Below are positions 43,671 to 55,546 of a stretch of 64,000 nucleotides of DNA, in pieces. Position 1 is the first letter of the stretch; each line of letters begins with the position of its first letter. A program made the position numbers and the translations under genes. The stretch is from Endotrypanum monterogeii (lineage: Eukaryota; Euglenozoa; Kinetoplastea; Trypanosomatida; Trypanosomatidae): assembly GCA_000333855.2 (NCBI GenBank), contig CM007343.1:205783-269782 (forward strand), written 5' to 3'. The notes below the pieces were generated by a model. The model searched no databases. It was not told the origin of the DNA and was given only the letters and a program-made list of their open reading frames with translations.

Positions 43671-45126
43671 GATTTGGGTGTGATTCTGTGTTCGTGGGCG
43701 GTGTGATGTGCCGTTAAAATTCGAATCAAAAGAGAGGGAAACATAACGTAACACAGTGGGCGAAAGGGGCATTGATGGCAGCATGCACACAGCGATACAC
43801 CGTCGGGAATAAGTTTGATGCACCTCCCCTTCTGTGATCCAGGCATTCCCTCCCGAGTCTTTGTTTCACAGTTACGGTTAGTTGCCGCCACCGGTAGACC
43901 CAGGAGGGTGTGGGTGGGTTGGGCTTCCTCCATAAAACGACAGCTCCTTTGGAACACCTCACTGCGCTTCTGTATCAAGGTCCATACAAGAGACGCCGAT
44001 CATCCGAAACGAAGAGGACAGCCCTCACCACAAGCAAAGCACCGAATCTCCTGAGTCGTGTAGTGCCAAGTGCGCTGTTTTCAAACTTAATTCAGGGCAG
44101 GGGAAGGTGCAAGGGAGACCATGTAAATGTTGTCACACAAAATTTTGAGCTCCCTCTCCGCACCTTCGCATATCACCCCCCCCGTACATATTCGGTTTAT
44201 GTTGAGCTATCGTTTGATGACTTTATTGTTATTAACATACTAGTACTGCCCATCCTGTATATATGAATATATATATATATATATTTGCTTCGATTTTTCA
44301 TTTGGGCATGCTCGATGCTCCTCTACCACATCATATCACACACGAGCTTTTAGTAAAAATGTTGTTGTTGTCAACCTGTGGTATAATCACAAACACACAC
44401 ACACACACAGACACGGGCAGGTAGAGGGAGCGACAGCGGTGGGAAGGGGTCAGGTGCTCTCTATCTTCTTTCTCCTATTGTCCTTTTCCTACATATACAT
44501 ACATACATATACATACATACACATATATATACCTATGTATATATATATATATGTCTTGATTTATGTTGAAAGTTGAGGTGAAAAAAAAAATGAAAACGGA
44601 TCAATTACCCATTCCTGGATCTGTGCATACGCAGCGGGATGGAGGAAAAAAAGCGGCGGGTGGCAAACAGGGATGAGTGCCAAATGAGAGGAAGGAGGTC
44701 TCCTCAGTTAATTTTGTGACGCAAAGATCCTTTTTTTCTCTTCCCGACAGCATGCCGAGAAACGAAAGAACCATTGTACAGTTCACGAGGCTGGGAAAAA
44801 AAAATGGGCAGTGTAGCGCCGACCACGAGAGCTCCACGCATCTGGAGCGTGGCTGTTGTTCGGGTGTGATCATCACTAGCCGCGTCGAAAGAGCAGTCTG
44901 GGATAGATGCGATGCCGCGATTCCTCAGCAGATTCCCACACCCATATATACACCAACATATTGGCGCACCTTTACAGAACAAAAAAAAAATGTCGTCTCG
45001 TGATACTGACAGGATAGGCCAAGCAGTTTTTTTTCGCGCTATCGCCACTACGCCATTCCCGGCGAGCTCTCTCTCTGCTCAGTGTTATCACCGTCGGTGA
45101 GCTATGTGGTTTTGAGTGCCGAGAGG
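43671..45126. other. Intergenic region
   Basis: It contains (TA)n at 44268-44284 and 44535-44552, (CA)n at 44392-44408 and CATA-type tetranucleotide repeats near 44490-44525. The stretch 43750-44100 is of ordinary complexity but shows only short overlapping ORFs on both strands. I see no gene. Confidence 0.78.
43686..43742 (-). promoter_or_regulatory. Trans-splice acceptor, UTP7
   Basis: The minus strand reads TTTCCCTCTCTTTT (opposite 43729-43742), then has no AG until CACAG ending at 43686. The 5' UTR would be 15 nt, which settles the UTP7 start at 43670. Confidence 0.6.
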
Positions 45127-45972
45127 TTACTGGTGTTTCTCCATCTCGTACAGTTCCCGCAGCTGTTTGCATAAAGATTTATGGAGCGAGTGCATTTCGT
45201 TCAACAACACACGAAGGCGTTGTAGCTTCTCATCACGTGCTGCGGAAGACACAGTATAAACTGAACCCTTGCCGCCGGCGTTGTCACTGTTCTGGCAGCC
45301 ACAGGCGACGCATATAGACGACGGTATTGGGGTGGGAAGCGGTAGACGGGACGGGTGTTGCGTCTTCAGCAGTGCACGAGGAAGACTCATACCCATCATA
45401 GTGGCCGGCGGGCACATGGCCACAGCAGAATCCTCTCCAGGAGCTGGTGGGTGCGTCGATAGCTTTGAAGGAAAGGAGGGCGCGTCGTGGGTCACATCAT
45501 CGGCAGCCTTCAGGGACATCGCAGGCTCCGTTCCTGTACCTCCACCTGTGTTACAGTTCTGCATATCGTTTCTTGTTGAGCGACGCCTACGATGTTGTTG
45601 CCTACTGCGCTCCTGAACGTCCTGAGCCAATGCCACGTCAAACACATCTAGTGGCGTCACCTCGTTGCTATCGGCAGCGATCGCCGACGCCGACGTGGTC
45701 ATGTCACTCACAGCTGAGTTCTTCACATGACCTCTTGGGAACGATGGCGATATCAGAAGGGCTTCACTTAAACTAGCCGAGAGAAATGAGGGTCGCGTAG
45801 GGCTAGAAGAAGCAAGATGAGGACTCTCCTGTGTCCCCGACGAGCGTGTCACACCACCCAGGTCATCCGTCCACCCCCGGGCACAGTCGCTGAAACTTGT
45901 ATAAGACATGGGTGACAGTTGCGTCTTGTCGACGCACGCGCGCTGTGGTGACCCCTGGCGCAGAGACCGCAT
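45127..45972 (-). CDS. Hypothetical protein with C-terminal coiled coil
   Basis: This 281-residue protein is one I do not recognise. The N-terminal 190 residues are Ser/Thr/Pro-rich and likely disordered, with an Arg/His cluster (QQHRRRRSTRN). A CVACGC pair precedes the C-terminal 55 residues, which form a heptad-like helix (LQRLRVLLNEMHSLHKSLCK). The ORF is open to 46188, but its first 72 codons are Phe/Val-rich translated pyrimidine tract. An excellent acceptor at 45993-45994 makes ATG 45972 the first in the mRNA. A microtubule- or complex-associated role is possible for such a tail but is not shown. Confidence 0.75.
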   Translation of the reverse strand: MRSLRQGSPQRACVDKTQLSPMSYTSFSDCARGWTDDLGGVTRSSGTQESPHLASSSPTRPSFLSASLSEALLISPSFPRGHVKNSAVSDMTTSASAIAADSNEVTPLDVFDVALAQDVQERSRQQHRRRRSTRNDMQNCNTGGGTGTEPAMSLKAADDVTHDAPSFPSKLSTHPPAPGEDSAVAMCPPATMMGMSLPRALLKTQHPSRLPLPTPIPSSICVACGCQNSDNAGGKGSVYTVSSAARDEKLQRLRVLLNEMHSLHKSLCKQLRELYEMEKHQ

Positions 45973-45992
45973 GTAGATGTGCTCAACAGGAA

Positions 45993-46016
45993 CTGAAGAC
46001 AGGACAGGGAGAAGAT
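45993..46016 (-). promoter_or_regulatory. Trans-splice acceptor, coiled-coil protein gene
   Basis: The minus strand reads TCTTCTCCCTGTCCTGTCTTC then AG (45993-45994). The 5' UTR is about 20 nt, and the first ATG is 45972. Confidence 0.7.
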
Positions 46017-47348
46017 AGATGTAAGAAGAGGTGAAGTCGACGGATACAAAAAAAAAGATCGGAATGTTTTCCCTCCAAAATGAAGTAAAATAAAAAACAA
46101 ATAAAAAAGAGGACGAAGTCGACGACGACAAATGTAAAAAAAAAAAAACAAGCGGGTCGGCAAAGACAACCACCACTTCCTCCTCCACTCACTCTACTTG
46201 CTTACCGCTAAACGCACAAAGACGAGCTGAGATGTAAGATAGGCACAGAGGCGCTTCGCAAAGTGTTTGTATCTGCCTGTGCCTGTGCCTGTGTGTGTGG
46301 GAGGGGGGGGGGGCTAGGGGGGGGGGGGACGTTTGACTGCCGAGGAAAAGTAAATGAAGCAATATCCAAAAATAAAATATAAAAAAGAAAAAACAATACA
46401 CTGTAGAAAGACACAGGAGAGATACAAAAGAAAAAATTAAGACACACACACACACACACAGACACACACGCACGCACGCACGTGCTATGAAAGGGGAGGA
46501 AGTGGCTTGGACGTATTCCAAACGCCTGTTATAGTCGGGAAACACAGCACACACACTCGCACCTTGAGGGGGGAAGGGTGTTGGGTGGAGAATGCAAGAA
46601 AAGAAATCAGCAAATAAACATTAAGGGGAAAAGCTCTCTGTATTTCCGAAGAGGGGGTTCGAGAAATATCAAGGGGCACTTACGAGATGGCGAACGGCGA
46701 AATGGATGAGGAACAAAAAACAGCAGAGGGGTATACAACGAAGCCGGTGTGTGAGTGGAGGGAGGGATAGGGATAGTAGTGGAGGAGGAGGGAAGATAGC
46801 GAGTTGACTTTTGATTGAGTATTTCATTAAAACTAAATATTTCCAGAGCTGAATAACATGTAGGGGGAGAAAAGAGGGGGAAAGCGTACACACAACGATA
46901 AGGAGGTAGATAACGTTGAAGGGAGCTCACAATAAGAGAGTCACGTGGGTACGTGTGTGTATGATTGATAACAGAGGTGCCTTGTGGGGGGGGGGGGAGG
47001 AGAAGAAAGAGAGGGGGGGAGAAAGAGGGGGGAGGGAGGACGAGGAAAGGAGCGGAAATGAGGCGACGTTGGAGGACAGTCGAAGATAATGATGAAGCAC
47101 CACCACCACAGATCAAAGGCACAAGCGACAACAAAAAAATGAAAACACACACATACACACACACACACACACACACTTGCCTCCTTTGGAGTGGGGAGGT
47201 ATCAGAGACAGAGGAAGCAGGCACACGTGCAATAACAACAGCAACAAAAAAAAACGAATACCGAAAAGATGATGTTCTCTCTGCTGAAAGTTGAAACTGT
47301 AGAATGAATGGGGATGGAGACGACGATGCGTACACTCTGTGTCCCTTT

Positions 47349-47349
<1 letters not shown>

Positions 47350-47384
<35 letters not shown>
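47350..47384. repeat. (GT)17 microsatellite
   Basis: Pure GT repeat of about 35 bp in the long gene-free interval. Confidence 0.95.
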
Positions 47385-47385
<1 letters not shown>

Positions 47386-49184
47386 TTTCTGTAAACAGAG
47401 AAAGGAAATAGATGAGGTAGTAATACGTGGGAAAGGCACAACAGCTGTAATGAATGCAAACGAGCAAAAAAAAAAAACGACTTTGAGAGAGACGGAAATG
47501 AAGAGAACCGCGTCGTGCACAGACACAAACAAAAAAATGGTGCAAAACAAGCAAACAGGAAAAAAAAAAAGAAATCCACAGATACAGGCGGAGGTGTTCA
47601 AAAAGCAGAAAACTGCTCAGAGCACACAGGCACACAAGAGCAGGAACAAAAAAAGGGGAAAATAATTACAAAGAATTGAATATAGAGCTGGTGGTAGATG
47701 TATATATATATATATATGTAGATATAGATAAATAGATATATAGAAAGAGCGGTTTCGGTTGTTATATACGTGAATGCGTATGTGTAGACACCTTCTTTCA
47801 GGGAGGGTCTATGTATGCGCTTATATTTGAGCACCGTGGATTCTGACTGCTCGAAAAATACACCTAAGAGGTTTATTTTCGCTAATCCTCTTTGTTGTTG
47901 TGGCTACAGCGCGCTGTCGAGGCGGATGGGCAGATCTGCACAGAGACACAGACACACACACACACAAGCACACCCACACCTACACAGACAGAGGGAAAGA
48001 GGGCCGTCCAAAAAAAAAAAAAATCGTGTACAGGGGGATATGGTAATGAAGGATAAGAGGGGCAAAAAAAAAAAAAGAGGAGAGCGTGAGAAAAAACCTG
48101 GACACCTTTCAAAGTGAAAATAAGGAAATAGACTTATAAACAAGAAGAATAACGAATTTAATAGTGATGAAAAAAAAAACAGCCAAAATTAGAGAGAAAA
48201 AGTTTTTCTCATGTGGGAGAGTGTGTGCTGCTGGTTAATCACCTAGTCAAGATGTCGCCGGCCCTCACAGACACACTTACAGTGCGCAGACAGAGAAAAA
48301 CAAAGTTCACTAGTGCTCGGCTGTCAACACAGAGGCCCACTCTTGCTTCAGAAAAAAAAAAAAGTGGTTCTCTTAGCCCACTTGTTTTTCACGTCTGTTC
48401 ACCCCTCTCGCCTTATTTTCTAGTCGGGGTGGGGGAAAAAATGAGAACAGAGAAAAATACGCAGTTTCTTCTGCAGTACACGAGGAGATCAACGAAAGAC
48501 CAGAAAAGGGGAGGGGGAGGAGGGGGAGGAGGGAGGGGGAATGCTGATTGGCGGGCGTCGACAGGAATATACAGAGGAGCAGGGGGGGGGAGGGAGGGAG
48601 GGGGGAGTAGAGAAGTGTGTCCAATATTTCTTCTTTTCCTCTCAAAATGTGCTCAACACTCGCATGATGTGAAGTACGTTTATTGTAACCCACAGTCAAT
48701 CGATGGCGATATTTCTCCCCCTCCCCTCCCCTCCCTCCCCTCCCTGCTCCTGCTGCTTCTTTACCCCTCCTATACACACTCTCGGGAATACACACGCTTC
48801 GTCGATTGCTTTGGTTCGGTGACAATTGTGTGTTTTTCTTTTTTTTTTTTTTTACAGCTGATGCTGTCCTCGAGCTTTGCACACTTTGTGACGTACTCCT
48901 GACCGGGAAGGAGGGGGAGGGAAAAGGGGGGGGGGAGATTGCAATCCACTTCAGACGGAGGCGTGGAACTGTGAATGGCCCCCAAAGAGTTATCGAAGCG
49001 GAGAGCGAGGAGGAGCGGAGAAGAGTCGACGGAAAGCCGATGAAAGAAAAATTAATTGTGAGGATCAGCACTTCTTTTTTTGTTGTATTTCCATTCGCTC
49101 AGGATGCAACAAGCATGTTACGGGTGTGTATGTGTGACAGGCTGCGCGTTTTATGCGAGCTTGGCGGCGGCTCTACTCAAATAG

Positions 49185-49216
<32 letters not shown>

Positions 49217-50335
49217 CAAAAAAAAAAAAACAAATGAAAGAGATGAGCAAGGAAAAAGAGGAGAATAGAAAGCGAAGCGAGTAGTGGTGTTTGGAGGAGA
49301 GAGGAATGGAAGACGAGGTCATCTCCTGAGATGGGCATTGTTGTGTGCACGAAGGCATCCGCGCACTGAGTCGCCTGGGCATACGAGTATGAAAATCATA
49401 GGGGATGATGCTATACACACGCACACACAGGAGACACAGAGGGGACAAAGAGCTCATAGTTGACCGTGTTGGCGTAGAGGAGAGGGTGAGCACCGGTGTA
49501 GGACTCGAGGAAAGCTTATCTAGCAAAACGTTGAGGTGCAAACAGCCGTGTCACGGTATGAGATATTCCACCGGCAAACTTATTTGGCATTAGGCTTTGA
49601 GCAATTGGTAGCTGTATCGCTGAGTGTCCAGCACAACCTCGAATGCGCTCAGAGTGGATTCTCTTGCTTCCCTCTGTAGACAGGAACACTAACAGTCAGG
49701 GTGTACGGGTACCACTGCCGTACGGGTGGAGCCAAGTAGCGCACCATTGTCCCTTCCTAGGATTCACTACCGGTAACACGCCGCTATAGGATTCTGCAAT
49801 ACGGGCAAGTGCACGAGAGTCACACTTGACAACGAAATCATTATTTTTTTTTTTTTTTGGAGGAGGGGAGAGATGATCGTCTTATTTCTGATTGCCGATA
49901 ATATACGTATATGTATGTAAATCTATACACAGCTCCCATCCGGTTGTTGTATGCCCTCTTCCGTGCTTGCAAGGCCCCATCTTAAGCAGCGTGAAGGTGG
50001 AGAGAGCGAGAAGATGTGACAGCAACAATACGCTTTTGTCTGCTAAACAGTTGATCGATTTATGTCAAGAGATGTTTTTGCTCCGCCCCCGGCCCACAAC
50101 CTCACACAACCTTCGTTTCGAGGGAGAGAGACAGTGCATCCTAGCATCAGCGCTTGCATGGAAACATTTTTTTTTCTAGAAAAAAAAATTTGACACCATT
50201 GCCTGTTTGGTGTCTGCCCGCACTACACCGTCGGTCAGCGAACCGCCAATGCCTGTCGATCGCTGTTTTCCCTCCTCCTTGCGGGAGTATATTCCAAGTC
50301 CCTGCGTGGTGTGTGGGAGGGAGGGCACCGCTTCG

Positions 50336-53300
50336 CTATTTCGAGATGATCTTCATTGCTGAGCGCACGTCTTGGCGGATGCTCAGGTAGCGTAGCTTCT
50401 CCTCCGCCGACATGAGTTTGAGATGGCCTGAGTCCTTCACTTCACGAATGTGGTTGAGGGGCATAATGAGCAGGCTGCTCGTTTCTTTCAGCATCTGAAA
50501 GAGCACCTCCACCACGGCACCACCAAGTCCAGGAGTGCTCGTGAGTGGGGCCATGGCTACCTTGTAGGCGGTCACGTCTTGCTTGTAGACAAGCGCACCG
50601 CGGTCGTTCGCCACGAAACTTTTGAGGTGAGCCGAAATACCGCGGTACAGACACACACCCAGGGTGCGCACAAAAGAGGATGGTCCGCCATCGCCGTACA
50701 ACAGTTGCTGAAGATTCATTGTGCGTGCACGCGCCCGGACGGCATTCGCGCCAAAGACGGACGCGGCCGGAGGAGCTCCACTGGGCGTTGCCAACATCAC
50801 TGGTCCTGGTGTGGGAAAATGGCTGTTGTTACCATTGCTCGCCTCCGTCGCCGCCCCTCGAGCTACCTGCCATGAAAACATCTGGTGCTGCTGCACTGCC
50901 GCACTGAAAGCGCTGTCGCTGGACTGTTGCGTCGATGCGTGTCGCTGGGGTGCTTGTCCGTTCGAGAGTCGAATGAACTCCGAAACCATGTCCAACTGTC
51001 GTGTAATGTAGTAGCAAAATAAGGTGCAGGCGCGCGTGCAAGGCGGCGCGATCGTGTCGGCCTCGTCCTTCTTTGAGTCTGCCTTGGGCAAGTAGTCGCT
51101 CTTCAGCTGGTAGTGCTGCAAAATAGAGAGAGAACGAAGAACAATCGCTTGCACACTCATGTTTAGCACGTGCTCCGCTCGTTCATCGACCGCTCCCAAC
51201 GCCGAGAAGCGCGCCTCCTCGATGTCTTGAACAAGTCGGGGGAACTGGTGCAGCAGCGGGGCGCAGATAACGTTGATCGCGTCGTTGAGACTCATAAGGG
51301 ATGACTGGGCGAAGAGCAGCATTCGTATAGCACATTGCTGCGACTCCGTTTTGGGGGGCCTCAGCAACTCATCTTCTGACTTGGGCTTGGATCTCCAGTT
51401 ATCCCTGTCGTTGCGCAGCGAGTCAAGCACCTTACGAAGCTCTGCCTCGAGGAAGTTGCCGACGTAAACAAGCGTAGCCTTGACGAGTTCGTACACATAG
51501 GAGCCCATGTCCTGCGGCATTGCGTAGGTCTTTACACGACCAGTCACTTCTGTCAAGCACGTCACCACTTCCTTCATCTTTGTCATGTGCGCTTCGCGTA
51601 GATCGAAGGCCTCATCTGGAATGGCATGCAAGCTGCGCGTATATTTCTCTTCGATCAGCGTGAAATACCGGCCAAGTAGTTCCAGCTCTGTGCGCTGGCG
51701 ACTATAGACAATCCGACCGACAAAAATCGCGTCGACAAAGCGACTCAGAAACTCAACCTCGTTTGCGTTGAAGACGTTCTTTAGCTCCTTCATGTAGTCT
51801 TGGTAGAAGGTGTAGAGACGCGCTTCCATTGTGTGATGATAGGCGACGATATCGGCGACTCGCGCAGCGCACCGCCGCTTCGTACGTGGGGAGAGACCTC
51901 CCTCCGACTGGATCATCGACGCCGCCTGGGTCTCTGCCAGCTTGATCTGCTGACTCAAAAACGGTCTGACCACGCCATCTGTGACGCGAGACAGCAACTG
52001 CTGCCGCGCTGTACTGGTGGTACCAAATATCGTCTCTACAACCACAACGTTACGGCGGATGCGGTCGAGCAGAAAACGAAACGTTGTCTGGAGAGCCTTG
52101 TCATAGTGCTGGCGGTAGTGGTCCATCGCACGCACGTCAGATGCCTGTGGCAGGGGTGGCAACCCTGGCAGCGGCTTCGGACTCCACTCGCTGTGCAAGA
52201 CCAAGCCTAGGTCATTGATGGATCGAGAAAAAAATAAGGGTAGGAGCTCATCATTCGACGGTGTCAGTGTAGTGTAGAGGGATGATATGCGTCCTAGTGT
52301 CTTCAGTAAAGCACGGCCGAAGGTTTGGTGCATCGCCGTCTGCGGATGCTCATTATAGAAGTCGTTGAAGCACGTGATTACGTGGAAGAGATCCGACACG
52401 AGCTCTTTGCGTAACCAGTCCACATATATTTGAATGTTATTGATGTTGGTGACCAAGCTCCCGAGTTCCCTTGACAGCAGTAGAAGCCGTTGGCACCACT
52501 CCACCTGTGCCTCGGTACAGAATCGCAGAACAAAAAGACGGTCAAGTCCGGCTGCGACGGCCGCAGCTTCAGCACGCTGCATGCGCACTTGCTTCAGGTC
52601 CACAATCATCTCACCGTCGGTACCTCCACCCCCATCCTCCATCGCTGCTGCTGCCTCCTCGTCGTCGCTCGGCTCTACAGGGTCAACTTGGCTGTCCTCT
52701 TCCATCGCATGATCACCAACAGCGCCTCGGGCATTCACTGAGTCTTCACGACCTTCGCTTTCTTGGCCTTCACCCGACTCAGCTGTCAAGGTTCTCTGGT
52801 GTGAAGATGAGCGCGCCTGAGGATGAGGGGAGGCACCGTTACTTGCGGTTCCGCCTTGACGTCGCCCGCCACTGCGAAACACGCGGGACCGGCGCGTGGT
52901 GCCCGTTGGCTGAACATCAGCTCCTGAGGACACTGCAGTGGCGGAGGCAGACCTCCTGGGCACATCATTGCGGGTATCCTCCCCTACGCTCGCATCAAAA
53001 CCGGTCGTGCGCGCGGAGGTCGACACGGTGCGCCTGGTGGCGGAGTTACTCTGTTGGAAGACATCTGTTTTCGGATACAATGCGGTAGTGTTGACGACGG
53101 TGGTGTAAAAACGGGGGCGGAAAGCTGAGACGCGCCCAGCTGCCCAACGAGCTGTGACAGCGGAGCGCTGTGTCTTTCGGGCCCCAGAGATAGCCGTGAG
53201 CAACGCGCGGAGATCACTACCAGAGATGGACGTCATCATTTTGAGATATCGCAGCAACTGCGACACCGACTTGCCACGCTGTACTCGTGCATTGGACTGA

Positions 53301-54364
53301 GCTAGATGCTGCTCAATGCCCGCTGTCGCTGCCTGGGCGTTGCTGACCCGATTCTCGTACAGCTGGAGACGCGCAGATGTCCCCTCGAGTCCGAGTCTGA
53401 CCGCTGCCAATCTCCGCTTCTCTTGTATTTCGATTCGTTTGCAACGCACTTCCTCGCGGTGTAGGAGTGCCTCCTCCTCCTCCAGCAGGCGACGCACCTC
53501 CTCCGAGGCTTCTTCCAACGTGGATGTGAGCTGACTCGCAAGCCTTGCGAAGTCGGTGTTGGTCGCGCCTATGCCACCAGGGCGCCCGTCAGCCCCAGTG
53601 CGACCGAGCCTCCCAGGCATCGCCCCTAACCGGGTTCGCATACTTATTGGCACTTGGCTGTTGCCGAACAACGACGTGCCGTCACTGTTCAAAAGCTGTG
53701 CGGCATCGTCTGCAGGCCCGGCACCCGTGGTGCTACCGCGACCGAGTGTCCCTCCAACCTCACGACCGCTGTGCTCAACACCACCGGCGCTGCTAGTTCC
53801 ACCTGTCTCGAGCAGAAGTTTCTTTTCGGCGCGATATTTTTGCAGCACGGGATACAGCAACCGTTGCGAGATGTTGTTCACGAAGATCGGAGGAGAGAAG
53901 GCCATGGTGGCGAAAAGCGTACGATCTACTACTAGTTGATGACTGGCCTGAACAGATTCCATGGCCGCCTTCACATCTGATGACGTCCGAGCCGGGGCTG
54001 ATGCCGGCTCCGGTGAGGAGGCCTCAGCTGCTGCCGGGCTTCTCCCGTTGCGCTTCACTGCCACGGGGTCCGCTCCACCACCCCCTGAATCCCCCTGGGG
54101 CATGAGAACAGTCCTCGATGAGCGTGACGCGCTCTCTCTAGAAGCCGTAGCGGTGACACCAGGGGAAGCGGCACGTGGCGGGATTCCTGGATTCGCCGAC
54201 GGCCCCGCAAGCCGCGGTGCGGGCGTGCGGGCAACTGGTGCATTAGATAGGAGGGTGCTTTCTTTTTCTCCACCTGAAGTATCGATCTGTTGTCTGCTAG
54301 CGGCAGCCGATCGACGAAGTACGCGACGCTGTTGTCGCGGCTGTCTGTTCGTGTCGTCATCCAT
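50336..54364 (-). CDS. SEC10: Exocyst complex component Sec10 (EXOC5), enlarged
   Basis: This 1342-residue protein aligns with Sec10 landmarks in order. One is a helical stretch ending SVSQLLRYLKMM, like the QKLMKYFNEF region of animal Sec10. Another is CTRACTLFCYYITRQLDMV, comparable to the CTNACVKVCAYVRKQ region. The C-terminal block is DVTAYK...LLIMPLNHIREV...LRYLSIRQDVRSAM, comparable to the family's DVAEYRK...VQLRADYRSA ending. The exocyst tethers secretory vesicles to the plasma membrane, in trypanosomatids at the flagellar pocket. Animal and yeast Sec10 are about 700-870 residues. The excess lies in a Ser/Pro/Gly-rich N-terminus (about 1-150) and a disordered block near 440-610. The comparison was made from memory of the family, without an alignment tool. 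Confidence 0.82.
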   Translation of the reverse strand: MDDDTNRQPRQQRRVLRRSAAASRQQIDTSGGEKESTLLSNAPVARTPAPRLAGPSANPGIPPRAASPGVTATASRESASRSSRTVLMPQGDSGGGGADPVAVKRNGRSPAAAEASSPEPASAPARTSSDVKAAMESVQASHQLVVDRTLFATMAFSPPIFVNNISQRLLYPVLQKYRAEKKLLLETGGTSSAGGVEHSGREVGGTLGRGSTTGAGPADDAAQLLNSDGTSLFGNSQVPISMRTRLGAMPGRLGRTGADGRPGGIGATNTDFARLASQLTSTLEEASEEVRRLLEEEEALLHREEVRCKRIEIQEKRRLAAVRLGLEGTSARLQLYENRVSNAQAATAGIEQHLAQSNARVQRGKSVSQLLRYLKMMTSISGSDLRALLTAISGARKTQRSAVTARWAAGRVSAFRPRFYTTVVNTTALYPKTDVFQQSNSATRRTVSTSARTTGFDASVGEDTRNDVPRRSASATAVSSGADVQPTGTTRRSRVFRSGGRRQGGTASNGASPHPQARSSSHQRTLTAESGEGQESEGREDSVNARGAVGDHAMEEDSQVDPVEPSDDEEAAAAMEDGGGGTDGEMIVDLKQVRMQRAEAAAVAAGLDRLFVLRFCTEAQVEWCQRLLLLSRELGSLVTNINNIQIYVDWLRKELVSDLFHVITCFNDFYNEHPQTAMHQTFGRALLKTLGRISSLYTTLTPSNDELLPLFFSRSINDLGLVLHSEWSPKPLPGLPPLPQASDVRAMDHYRQHYDKALQTTFRFLLDRIRRNVVVVETIFGTTSTARQQLLSRVTDGVVRPFLSQQIKLAETQAASMIQSEGGLSPRTKRRCAARVADIVAYHHTMEARLYTFYQDYMKELKNVFNANEVEFLSRFVDAIFVGRIVYSRQRTELELLGRYFTLIEEKYTRSLHAIPDEAFDLREAHMTKMKEVVTCLTEVTGRVKTYAMPQDMGSYVYELVKATLVYVGNFLEAELRKVLDSLRNDRDNWRSKPKSEDELLRPPKTESQQCAIRMLLFAQSSLMSLNDAINVICAPLLHQFPRLVQDIEEARFSALGAVDERAEHVLNMSVQAIVLRSLSILQHYQLKSDYLPKADSKKDEADTIAPPCTRACTLFCYYITRQLDMVSEFIRLSNGQAPQRHASTQQSSDSAFSAAVQQHQMFSWQVARGAATEASNGNNSHFPTPGPVMLATPSGAPPAASVFGANAVRARARTMNLQQLLYGDGGPSSFVRTLGVCLYRGISAHLKSFVANDRGALVYKQDVTAYKVAMAPLTSTPGLGGAVVEVLFQMLKETSSLLIMPLNHIREVKDSGHLKLMSAEEKLRYLSIRQDVRSAMKIISK

Positions 54365-54405
54365 CGCCTTTTTTATTCTTTATTCTTTGATCTTCACGTT
54401 AAATG

Positions 54406-54436
<31 letters not shown>

Positions 54437-55508
54437 ATGTATATGTATATTTGATGTGGAAGGGAAGGAGGACGGGGGTGGTGAAGCGACGACCCAGAAT
54501 CGATCCAATCCAATGTACAGAATAAAACGTAACGGCAACGAAACTAAAAAGCGGTGGCGCGGAAGAAAAATGATATAAGGTGTGTTTCTTCACACGTTTC
54601 GGGAAATAGGGTGGAAAAGAAGAGGTAACGGCTCGGATGTCGCTATTTCGACGCACCACATTTGGGTGGGGGCGTTCCTGCGTGCGTACAGCTGATGTAG
54701 TGTAGTATGCACACGTACTCCTGAAACTGAGATGATAAAAATATTTTTAAAAAAGCTGGTGGCCATGCGGCAGAAGGAAAGAAAGTGAAGGGCAAAAGGG
54801 GTCGGGGGACGAGAGGTGCAGCACGCAATATATACAAGAGAATCTGCAGATGTGCATCAATGAAGAACGCATCAGTCTACTTTTCGGTAGCGAGGACAAC
54901 AGGGAGCAGGAAAAGAAAAAGGCGCATCACAGTAGTCGCGAGAGATTGTGCATCAAAGCGTTTTTATATGCGCTTGAGAACGGTGGGCAACATTCCGCAC
55001 ATCTAGTACGCGGAGCTTGTCCATATTTTTACAGGTTCACATATTCGAACCCCATTCAGAATTTTGGGCACGCACATACGCACAGACACACAGGGGCAGA
55101 CGCAGCTTCTTTCCGACTCCTTATTCGTTCTCTTCTCGAGACCGATGACCGTCAAACCGAGCGGCCAACGAATACAGAAGTCGAAAAAAAAAAAGGCCAC
55201 CACCACAGGGAGTTAATGGAAAAAAAAAAACGAGCGATCTTTGAAGTGAAAAAAAAGTAGGCATGTCAATCGACCCGAGAGAAAAATTATGCCCTTCTGC
55301 TACCACTGATCCACCGTTGCCCTCTTCCCTAATTCTCTTCATAATTAATTCTTTTTTTTTTAGGTGAGGTCGAGGGAGGTAGAAAGTACTTCTCTGTTTA
55401 CGTCATGAGGAGATCTACAGCCACCTCGTTCAGAGACCTGATGCAGCCAACAAAGGCAAGAGAACCGAGGAACACAAAACGAGACAGCGACTTGATGATC
55501 GAGGCGGA

Positions 55509-55546
<38 letters not shown>

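Larger units (their letters stand above)
45973..50335. other. Long gene-free interval, 4.4 kb
   Basis: This is the longest gap in the window. It contains G-runs at 46301-46331 and 46987-46998, (CA)n at 46441-46461, 47152-47176 and 49185-49213, (GT)17 at 47350-47384, (TA)n at 47700-47717 and many poly-A runs. Minus-strand ORFs such as 46607-47635 translate these repeats. The part from 49540 to 50160 is ordinary in complexity and is probably Sec10 3' UTR. I see no gene, and cannot exclude a degenerate SIDER-type retroposon, which I could not recognise by eye. Confidence 0.75.

Noticed and set aside
45973..46188. N-terminal extension of the 281-residue protein
   Set aside because: It is translated pyrimidine tract (Phe/Val/Ser) upstream of a clear splice acceptor at 45993.
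46607..47635. 342-codon minus ORF in the 4.4-kb gap
   Set aside because: Composition (poly-Ser/Pro/Phe, His-Thr runs from GT/CA) is that of translated simple repeats, and other-frame ORFs of similar size overlap it.
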